Shown here: one piece after another, positions 57,967-64,000 of the stretch
How the letters are laid out: the number at the start of each line of letters is the position of its first letter
Position numbering within the stretch: position 1 is the stretch's first letter
Assembly: GCF_012328925.1 (NCBI RefSeq)
Contig: NZ_JAAXLS010000029.1
Location: 1-64,000, forward strand
DNA length: 64,000 bases
DNA from: Amycolatopsis acididurans
GTDB taxonomy: Bacteria; Actinomycetota; Actinomycetes; Mycobacteriales; Pseudonocardiaceae
Reading direction: 5' to 3'
The notes under the pieces: generated by a model
The model's input: only the letters and a program-made list of their open reading frames with translations
Told to the model about the DNA's origin: nothing
Databases searched by the model: none
Made by a program: the position numbers and the translations under genes

Positions 57967-59279
57967 CAGCTCTCCTTCACCATCGTGTCGTGAACAGTCT
58001 GCGCGCTCGCGGCACCGGCGGCCGCCCGCGGAACCAGCGCGGTGAGCAGCGCCCCGGCCAGCGCGGGAATCGCGAAGGCGTAGAAGTTCCAGGCGAACCC
58101 GAAGCCCGCGGCGAAGATCCAGCCGGCCAGCAGCGGCCCGAGGATCGCGCCCGCCCGTCCGACGCCGAGGGTCCAGCCCAGCGCGGTCGCCCGGATCCGT
58201 GCCGGGTAGTGCACGGCGACGTAGCCGTTGACCAGGATCTGGGTGCCGACGCTACCCAGGCCGGCGACCGCCACCGCGACCAGCAGCAGACCGGTCCCGG
58301 CGCGCTGGCTCAGCACGAGCAGGCAGCCCGCGGCGAGCACGAACGCACCGACGGTGACCGGTTTGGGGCCGAACCGGTCGGCCAGCAGGGACGCCGCGAC
58401 GGTGCCCGCGATGGCGCCGATGTTGAGCACCAGCAGGAACGTCAGCGCCGAACCGAGCGGGTACCCGGCCTGCCGCATGATCTGCGGCAACCAGGTGTTG
58501 AGCCCGTAGACGAGCAGCAGGCCGCAGAAGCTGGCCGCTCCGAAAAGCACGGTCGCACGAAGGTTGCCCCGCCGGAAGAGCTGCCGTGGCCCGGGCGCCG
58601 CGGTTCGTCCGGCGCGCTCGCCGGGCAGGTCGAGTCCGTAGCGCGCGGCGAGCCGGCGGGCCTGCTCGGTCCGGCCTCGCGCGAGCAGGTGACCGGCCGA
58701 CTCCGGCAGGAAGCGCCAGGCCAGCGGGAGGACGACGAGCACGGGCGCGGCGCCGATCGCGAACAGCGGGCGCCAGCCGTGGCCGGTCAACAGGGCCAGC
58801 GCGAGCACCGCGGCGAGCACGCCGCCGACGGAGTAGCCGGCGAACATCAGCGCGTTGTACAGCTGCCGCCGCCCGCGCGGCGCATACTCCACGGTGAGCG
58901 CGATCGCGCTGGGGACGACGCCACCGAGCCCGACCCCCGCGAGGAACCGCAGCAGGCCGAGCAGCTGCGGGTTCGGGGCCAGTGCGCACAGGATCATCAG
59001 CGCCGAGAACCACGTGATGCCCGTCAGCATGATGCGGCGGCGGCCCAGCGCGTCGGTGAGGGCTCCGGCACCGAGGGCGCCGATGAGCATGCCGGCCAGC
59101 GCGTAGCTGCCGATCGCCCCCGCCTCGGCCGTGCCGAGGTGCCAGCCGGGTTCGGCCAGCAGGCTCGGCAGCGCCGAGCCGTAGACGATCAGGTCGTAGC
59201 CATCGAAAACGATGGTGAGGAAGCAAAGTGCGACCACGGTGAGCCCGGATCGCGTGGCGGCGTTCGTCGCCTGTGACAT
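57966..59279 (-). CDS. aromatic acid:H+ symporter-type MFS transporter (AAHS)
   Basis: A 437-residue protein from ATG 59279. Twelve hydrophobic segments. AAHS hallmarks: TIVFDGYDLIVYGSALPSLL in helix 1, GRRRIMLTG-type loop in the first half, and LRFLAGVGLGGVVPSAIALT. A DGYD motif in helix 1 is the key feature for aromatic-acid uptake. It is the first gene of the minus-strand operon and its stop is shared with the hydroxylase start. It probably imports the aryl acid. Confidence 0.88.
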   Translation of the reverse strand: MSQATNAATRSGLTVVALCFLTIVFDGYDLIVYGSALPSLLAEPGWHLGTAEAGAIGSYALAGMLIGALGAGALTDALGRRRIMLTGITWFSALMILCALAPNPQLLGLLRFLAGVGLGGVVPSAIALTVEYAPRGRRQLYNALMFAGYSVGGVLAAVLALALLTGHGWRPLFAIGAAPVLVVLPLAWRFLPESAGHLLARGRTEQARRLAARYGLDLPGERAGRTAAPGPRQLFRRGNLRATVLFGAASFCGLLLVYGLNTWLPQIMRQAGYPLGSALTFLLVLNIGAIAGTVAASLLADRFGPKPVTVGAFVLAAGCLLVLSQRAGTGLLLVAVAVAGLGSVGTQILVNGYVAVHYPARIRATALGWTLGVGRAGAILGPLLAGWIFAAGFGFAWNFYAFAIPALAGALLTALVPRAAAGAASAQTVHDTMVKES

Positions 59280-59321
59280 CAGCACCACGCTCCTTGTCGT
59301 GCGCAAAGCCTACAACACTGC

Positions 59322-59334
59322 GACGACGGTCGTC
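59322..59334. promoter_or_regulatory. 13-bp palindrome upstream of the aromatic operon
   Basis: GACGACGGTCGTC is a perfect inverted repeat around G. It lies 43 bases upstream of the transporter start. It may be the operator of the operon; no regulator gene is directly adjacent. Confidence 0.4.
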
Positions 59335-59352
59335 TATGAAATGACACATATG

Positions 59353-59388
59353 AACCGGGCCCGCCTCCGGTCGGAGACGGGCCCGGTT
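59353..59388 (-). terminator. strong hairpin terminator downstream of the secreted esterase
   Basis: AACCGGGCCCG (59353-59363) pairs perfectly with CGGGCCCGGTT (59378-59388), loop of 14 bases. It is 14 bases past the end of the esterase gene in its direction of transcription, followed by an A/T-rich stretch. Confidence 0.7.
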
Positions 59389-59401
59389 GGCCGGAGCCGG
59401 T

Positions 59402-61861
59402 TCAGAGCAGGGGAAGCTCGACCGGCCCGAACGGCAGGAGCGGTTCCTGCATGGTCGGCGGCAAGGGCAACGGTGGCACCACGCCCGACAGCGGAGGCTG
59501 CGGAACCGGCGGCAGCTCGCCGCCCGTGTCCGTCCGGGCCGTCGTACCCGCATCGCTCGCCGAGCGCGCGGCCTGCGTACCGGGGCAGCCCAGGAGCGTC
59601 ACCCGCACCGGCCCGTCACTGGTGACGTTGAGCTTGGCGGAACAGTCCACTTCGGCCTGTGCCGGATCGATCGTGACCGAGCGGATGTTCTTGGCCGTGA
59701 TGTCCAGTTCGTCGGCGGCCGCGGTGTGCGGCTGCGCGGGCAGATGCCGGTACTCCCGCACGTACGGGTTGACCGGTGCCGTCGTTCCGGACGTCGCCCC
59801 GACGGAGACCTTGCCGGCGGGCGCGGTCGCGTCGGCCCGGCCGGAACCGCGCGAGGTCACGTCGATCGTGCCGAGCGCGCCGTCGGTGCTCCGGGTCTCG
59901 ATACCGGACAACCAGTAGGCCTTGTTCCCGACCAGCCCGGACGCGGGATCGTCCATCAGCGGATCACGCACGTAGGTCACCCGCGACGGCGTGCCCGGTC
60001 CGGAGCCGTCACCGAGCCAGCGGGTGAGCACGTCCCACGTGCCGCTGTTGCACTGCACCATGTGCTCGGCCGACGCACCGGCCCAGCTGACGAACTCGTA
60101 GTCGTAGAAACCGCCAGCGGCATAGGCGTTCGCGCGCTCGCGGGTGATGGGATACGGGATGAAGTCGTCGTTCATCCCGGCCCACTCCATGACCGGCTGG
60201 TTGCGCCGCGACGGCAGCAGTGGCGTCAGTTTCGACCCGCGTTCGTGCTGGGTGACCGTGTCCACCGGGAGCGTGTCGGCCACGCCGTTGACCCCGGGGA
60301 AGGAGGGCGCCTCGTCCAGGCCGTCGCAGATGAACGCCTTGCTGAACGCATCGGGGAACTGCAGCGCCAGCTTGTTCGCGCTGTACGCGCCGCTGGAGAA
60401 CCCGGCCATCACGCGCCGGGCGGGGTCCAGCTTGTAGTGCGCGGCGGCGTCGGCGATGGACTCGAACACGCTCGCGCCCATCTGGCCGTACGCCCAGTTG
60501 TCCGCGCCGCGCGCGTCCACCGCGATCACCGCGGTCGGCGCGTCCGGCCGGTCGCCCACCGAGTGGTAGAGGTCCTTGCCGCCGCGCACGTGGTCGCCCG
60601 GGGTCAGCGCGTAGCCCGGCACCCAGGTCATCGACGTGTAGCCGGTCGCGGGAGCCGGCTGATCCGGAACGTAGATGATGTAGCGCTGCAGCCTGCCCGC
60701 GAGGTCGGGCACGCAGCCGTCGCGGCACACCCAGCCGAACTGGCCGCTGACGGTCTTACCGCCGATCTGCAGGCCGCCCTGCTGGGTCGAGGTGCCCGTG
60801 GGCGGCTGTCCGGGATCGCCGGGAAGCCGCCTGCCCTGGGCCGATTCGAAGTGGCTGGCGAAGATGCGCTGGATGTAGCCGTGCGTGGGCACGCCACCGC
60901 GCTTGTCGTTCATGTCGTCGCGTGTGCCGCCGGCGAGCTTGCCGAAGTCGACGTCGGCGAAGAACGGGCTGAGGTCACCCTTGCCGATGGCGGCGAGCTG
61001 GAGCCGGTCACGCCACGCGTTGTCCAGCGGCTCGTCGTAGCGGAACGCGGAATCGAAGAACGCCGACGGATGCGCCACGCCCACCGGGGCGCCGCCGGGA
61101 TGGGTCGCGTCCGCGGTCACCCTCGGCACGAGGTAGTGGTCGCCGGTCTTGTCCCACAGCCCGGTCGCGGCGCCGAGCCGCACGGTCTGCCTGCCGGGGT
61201 CGAACGCCGAGTGCGGGACCCGGACCTCGACCTGACGGCGCTCGACGTCGACGGACACCGGTGCGTCGGCGACCTTGGCGCCGCTGGCCGCGTCCACCAC
61301 GTCCGCCTCCGAGCCGTGCACGGTCACGAACAGCTGCGCCGGCATGACCGTGTTGGCCCCGTGCGGAACCGCGCGGGGCGTGGCCGAATTCCCGATGGCG
61401 ATGGTGGTCCCCACCAGCCCGGGGTCGGTCATCGTGTTGTAGGTGACGCGGAACGCGGTGGCGTCCGGCAGCGGTTTGGCGCGCAGTTCCACCAGGTCGG
61501 CGGCATTGGCCCGGTAGGCGGGGTCGGTCGGATAGGTGTAATCGTGCAGCATCGTGTTCTCGGGCCACGAGTACTCGACACCGCCGCCCTGGTCGTCCCA
61601 CGGGCAGCCCTGGTAGAGGAACTCCCCCGCGCGGTAGGCGCTGGACATGCAGATCTGGGTGGGTTCGGCGTGCCAGACGCCCGTGTTCTCCAGTTGCGGA
61701 GCCACCGCCGGCGGCGCGTTCAGCAGCGCGGGGCCGGGTGGCGCGGCCCCCTCGGCGATCGCGGTCGTCTCTTGCGCGACCATGATCCCGCCGGCCACCA
61801 GTGCGGCGACGACGAACGGGATGGGCGCACGAGCACGCCGTCGCGGCGTGGTTCGGTTCAT
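59402..61861 (-). CDS. large secreted esterase/PHB-depolymerase-like alpha/beta hydrolase with N-terminal accessory domain
   Basis: An 819-residue exported protein from ATG 61861 with GGAGG upstream. Signal peptide: basic RTTPRRRARAPIPF then VVAALVAGGIMVAQ. Residues about 55-260 (VWHAEPTQICMSSAYRAGEF, YSWPENTMLHDYTYP) resemble a binding module seen in glucodextranases. The hydrolase domain has nucleophile motif GFSSGAYS and an oxyanion region YIIYVPDQPAPATGYTSM. The late His could be in GASAEHMVQC. A Pro-rich tail ends the protein. Substrate (polyester, phenolic ester or polysaccharide ester) is open. Confidence 0.8.
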   Translation of the reverse strand: MNRTTPRRRARAPIPFVVAALVAGGIMVAQETTAIAEGAAPPGPALLNAPPAVAPQLENTGVWHAEPTQICMSSAYRAGEFLYQGCPWDDQGGGVEYSWPENTMLHDYTYPTDPAYRANAADLVELRAKPLPDATAFRVTYNTMTDPGLVGTTIAIGNSATPRAVPHGANTVMPAQLFVTVHGSEADVVDAASGAKVADAPVSVDVERRQVEVRVPHSAFDPGRQTVRLGAATGLWDKTGDHYLVPRVTADATHPGGAPVGVAHPSAFFDSAFRYDEPLDNAWRDRLQLAAIGKGDLSPFFADVDFGKLAGGTRDDMNDKRGGVPTHGYIQRIFASHFESAQGRRLPGDPGQPPTGTSTQQGGLQIGGKTVSGQFGWVCRDGCVPDLAGRLQRYIIYVPDQPAPATGYTSMTWVPGYALTPGDHVRGGKDLYHSVGDRPDAPTAVIAVDARGADNWAYGQMGASVFESIADAAAHYKLDPARRVMAGFSSGAYSANKLALQFPDAFSKAFICDGLDEAPSFPGVNGVADTLPVDTVTQHERGSKLTPLLPSRRNQPVMEWAGMNDDFIPYPITRERANAYAAGGFYDYEFVSWAGASAEHMVQCNSGTWDVLTRWLGDGSGPGTPSRVTYVRDPLMDDPASGLVGNKAYWLSGIETRSTDGALGTIDVTSRGSGRADATAPAGKVSVGATSGTTAPVNPYVREYRHLPAQPHTAAADELDITAKNIRSVTIDPAQAEVDCSAKLNVTSDGPVRVTLLGCPGTQAARSASDAGTTARTDTGGELPPVPQPPLSGVVPPLPLPPTMQEPLLPFGPVELPLL

Positions 61862-62008
61862 GGGGACCTCCGGCCCTATGTGTGTCAACTCTGACGCGGC
61901 CGTTAGTAAAGCGGCACGTTAAGTCGGGGTCAAGTCGCGACTATCCCTGAGATGGGTGAAAGTGCGCCACTCTCGCATCGACCGGCATCGTCGTGACACA
62001 ATCTCGGG

Positions 62009-62806
62009 GTGAAGCCCCGTTCGCTCGTCTTCGACCTGTTCGGCGATTACGTCCGCTACCGCGGCGGCGCGGCACGTCTGCGCACCCTGAGCACCCTGAT
62101 GGACTGCTTCGGGGTGGGCGAGAGCACAGTGCGTGTGGTGGTCGCGCGGCTGCGTAAGGAAGGCTGGTTCGAGGCTCGCCGCGAAGGCCGCGAAACGCTG
62201 TACGCGCTGAACTCGAAGAGCCTGCGCCTGCTCGACGAAGGCCGGGCGCGCATCTTCGACCGGGTGCGCGGCGACTGGGACCGGCAGTGGTACATGGTCA
62301 TCTACTCGGTACCCGAGACCGACCGCGGCGTGCGGGACCACATCCGCAAGGAACTGGCCTGGCTGGGCTTCGGCCCGCTCGCGGCCTCGACCTACATCTG
62401 CCCGCACGACCGGCTCCAGCAGGTCGAGGAGAGCTTCGCCGACCAGCCCGTCATCCGGCTCGACATGTTGCGCTGCCGGTCCGCGGGCCTGACCGTCGAC
62501 CGGGAGATGGCGGCGCGCTGCTGGGACCTCGACGAGCTCAACGCCGACTACAAGGAACTGCTGCGCACCTACCGTTCCCGGATGTCCGCCTACCGGTCCG
62601 GCGACCTCAGCCCGCGCGCGGCGCTTATCGAACGCATGCAGCTGACCTACGACTACCGGAAGTTCCCGTTCCGGGACCCCGATCTGCCGCTGGAACTGCT
62701 GCCCGCGGGCTGGGTCGGGCGCGACGCGCACGAACTGTTCCTGGAAGCCCACGAACTGCTGCGCGCGCCGGCCGAGAAGTACTACGACGAGGTCGCCGGC
62801 CTGTGA
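62009..62806 (+). CDS. PaaX-family transcriptional regulator
   Basis: A 265-residue protein from GTG 62009. N-terminal winged HTH KPRSLVFDLFGDYVRYRGGA and ESTVRVVVARLRKEGWFEAR; middle domain WYMVIYSVPETDRGVRDHIR and AWLGFGPLAASTYICPHDRL; C-terminal PaaX_C region with FPFRDPDLPLELLPAGWVGR. PaaX represses phenylacetate catabolism in Escherichia coli and responds to an aryl-CoA. No paa genes are in this window. It could control the nearby hydrolase, esterase or Rieske gene. Confidence 0.87.
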   Translation: MKPRSLVFDLFGDYVRYRGGAARLRTLSTLMDCFGVGESTVRVVVARLRKEGWFEARREGRETLYALNSKSLRLLDEGRARIFDRVRGDWDRQWYMVIYSVPETDRGVRDHIRKELAWLGFGPLAASTYICPHDRLQQVEESFADQPVIRLDMLRCRSAGLTVDREMAARCWDLDELNADYKELLRTYRSRMSAYRSGDLSPRAALIERMQLTYDYRKFPFRDPDLPLELLPAGWVGRDAHELFLEAHELLRAPAEKYYDEVAGL

Positions 62807-62809
62807 TCG

Positions 62810-63526
62810 CTAGGCCTTCAGGAAGCTTTCGGCGAGCTCGGCGGGCCGCGTGAAGCAGGCCTCGTGGCTGCCGGGCGCCGCTGCAGGGGCCACGCCGAGC
62901 CGATCGGCGAACCGCGCCCACCCGTACTCCCCTTCGGGCAGGGCGCGGTCGTCCTCACCGAGCAGGTAGGTCGCCGCGACGCCGAGCCGGGCGGGATCGA
63001 GCGGTTCGACCGCGGCGGTGAAGTACTGCATCGGCTGCGGCACGAGCAGACCGTGCGCGAGGCGCTGCGCCTGCTCCGAGGCGTCCTGCATGAACCCGGC
63101 CTGCCACACCTCGAAGGGAAGCTCGACCGAGTTGTTTCCCGAGGCCTGTGCCTGGGCGTCGAACAGCTCCCGGTAGTGCGGCGGAACCTCGTCGTAGAGG
63201 GTCCGGCCCTCGGCGGGCACGAACGCGCTCCAGTACACGAGCCTGCGCAGCCGTGACGCGAGCCGGTGCGCCGCGCCGGTGATCACGTAACCACCCCAGC
63301 TGTGGCCCAGCAGCGTGACGTCGTGCAGATCCTCCCGCTCGACGAGGCCGACCACCGAGTCGATGACGTCGGTCAACGTGTGCACGGTCGGGTCGTCGCC
63401 GTCACGCAGGCCGGGCAGCGTCGGTGTGAACACCCGGCAGCCGGCACTACGGAGATGCCGTGCGACGGGGCGCCAGGCCCAGCCGCCGTGCCAGGCGCCG
63501 GTGACGAGAACGAATGTTGCGGACAT
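62810..63526 (-). CDS. alpha/beta hydrolase
   Basis: A 238-residue protein from ATG 63526 with GAAGGAGC upstream. HG motif in FVLVTGAWHGGWAWRPVARH; nucleophile elbow LGHSWGGYVITGAA with Ser near 80; catalytic His in AAPGSHEACFTRPAELAESF. The small size and WRPVARHLRS.G pattern fit the esterase/hydroxynitrile-lyase-like group (salicylate-esterase or aryl-esterase relatives). It ends three bases after the PaaX gene, convergently. Confidence 0.83.
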   Translation of the reverse strand: MSATFVLVTGAWHGGWAWRPVARHLRSAGCRVFTPTLPGLRDGDDPTVHTLTDVIDSVVGLVEREDLHDVTLLGHSWGGYVITGAAHRLASRLRRLVYWSAFVPAEGRTLYDEVPPHYRELFDAQAQASGNNSVELPFEVWQAGFMQDASEQAQRLAHGLLVPQPMQYFTAAVEPLDPARLGVAATYLLGEDDRALPEGEYGWARFADRLGVAPAAAPGSHEACFTRPAELAESFLKA

Positions 63527-63588
63527 GCGAGCTCCTTCGATCGCAGCAGGACGCGGCACACAGATAGTGCTACTTCGAGACAACGTCC

Positions 63589-63602
63589 GTCAACAGATTG
63601 AC
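63589..63602. promoter_or_regulatory. inverted repeat upstream of the Rieske oxygenase
   Basis: GTCAACAGATTGAC has perfect 5-base arms around CAGA. It lies in the divergent space between the hydrolase and the oxygenase. Candidate operator. Confidence 0.4.
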
Positions 63603-63701
63603 ACTTGATCCTTGACAGGCCGACGAGGGCCGCCGCATGATTACTGAACTGTACGGTTTGGTAAATAATTTCGACCGACGGGCACGAAGGATTTGGTCAG
63701 C

Positions 63702-64000
63702 GTGGACTACCTGCGAAACACCTGGTATCTGGCGGCATGGTCCGAAGACATCAAGGACGGCAAGCTGTTTCCGCGGACGCTGCTGGAGCGGCCGCTCGTG
63801 TTCTTCCGCGACACCGATGGCACGGTCGTAGCCCTGGACGACCGCTGTCCGCACCGGTTCGCACCGCTGTCGATGGGAAAGCTCGACGGCGGCAGGCTGC
63901 GCTGCGGCTATCACGGCCTGGAGTTCGACTCGGCGGGTACGTGCGTGCGCAATCCCCATGGCGCGGGCCGGATCCCGCGCGCGGCGCTGGTACGCAGCCA
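63702..64000 (+). CDS. Rieske oxygenase, VanA-like (vanillate O-demethylase alpha), partial
   Basis: GTG 63702 behind GAAGGA opens a frame that runs off the window edge (99 codons seen). It begins VDYLRNTWYLAAWSEDIKDG and has the Rieske [2Fe-2S] ligands in CPHRFAPLSMGKL (Cys, His) and CGYHGLEFD (Cys, His). This pattern is typical of vanillate O-demethylase and related aryl-ether monooxygenases. The catalytic domain lies beyond the window. Confidence 0.88.
   Translation, partial: MDYLRNTWYLAAWSEDIKDGKLFPRTLLERPLVFFRDTDGTVVALDDRCPHRFAPLSMGKLDGGRLRCGYHGLEFDSAGTCVRNPHGAGRIPRAALVRS

Noticed and set aside
59387-61894. 835-codon plus-strand open frame
   Set aside because: It lies fully antisense to the secreted esterase, has Arg/Gly/Val-rich composition typical of GC-driven shadow frames and no recognisable motifs.
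1-64000. CRISPR array or cas genes
   Set aside because: No regularly spaced repeats with unique spacers and no cas-like proteins; the direct repeats seen are pairs near promoters or att sites.

Overview
The window is very GC-rich, uses GTG/TTG starts freely, and carries many TetR/MarR regulators, an F420-type LLM oxidoreductase, actinobacterial lipoproteins and a WXG100-like protein. That points to an actinomycete, probably Pseudonocardiaceae (Amycolatopsis-like). The genus is an inference from gene content only.

Layout. (a) 1-3.7 kb is a scarred integration hot spot. Two 40-bp direct repeats matching the 3' end of a proline tRNA (256-295 and 2940-2979, one mismatch) bracket 2.65 kb holding an ISL3 transposase relic, a small membrane protein, a frameshifted WXG100-like protein and its partner. 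A broken DUF1259 gene follows. (b) 3.7-8.1 kb is a PepSY protein divergent from a two-component system that runs straight into a FetAB-type iron exporter. (c) 8.2-21 kb is a patchwork of regulators and small redox enzymes with many decayed genes. It includes a MarR pair with tandem operator repeats, a TetR/serine-hydrolase pair, a TetR/SDR pair with two palindromic operators, and a GlxA-type regulator divergent from HD and RidA genes. (d) 21-44 kb is a large CoA-thioester catabolic island of three transcription units. A minus-strand run (34.5 to 21.0 kb) holds an acyl-CoA ligase, two acyl-CoA dehydrogenases, an MmyB-type regulator, Fe- and Zn-alcohol dehydrogenases, a HyuA/HyuB pair, a DUF1330 protein, an enoyl-CoA hydratase and an APH-like protein. 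A plus-strand run (34.6-39.2 kb) holds a thiolase, hydratase, SDR, CoA-transferase and TetR. A second minus-strand run (44.1-39.2 kb) holds an MDR oxidoreductase, LLM oxidoreductase, thiolase, hydratase and a second MDR oxidoreductase. Very similar operator-like sites lie at all three promoter regions, suggesting one TetR regulon.

(e) 44-52.6 kb holds an alpha/beta hydrolase with divergent TetR, a frameshifted TPR protein, a Cys-rich HTH regulator and five exported or membrane-anchored proteins in a row (a blue-copper-like lipoprotein and an HNH protein among them). (f) 52.7-59.3 kb is a compact aromatic-acid operon: AAHS-type transporter, aryl-CoA hydroxylase (salicylyl-CoA 5-hydroxylase type), NDP-forming acyl-CoA synthetase and aryl-AMP ligase. 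(g) 59.4-64 kb has a large secreted esterase, a PaaX-type regulator, an alpha/beta hydrolase and the start of a VanA-like Rieske oxygenase.

No rRNA, complete tRNA or CRISPR array was seen. At least ten genes are frameshifted, truncated or internally deleted. Some indels could be assembly errors, but several also show large deletions, which argues for genuine decay in regions a, c and e.
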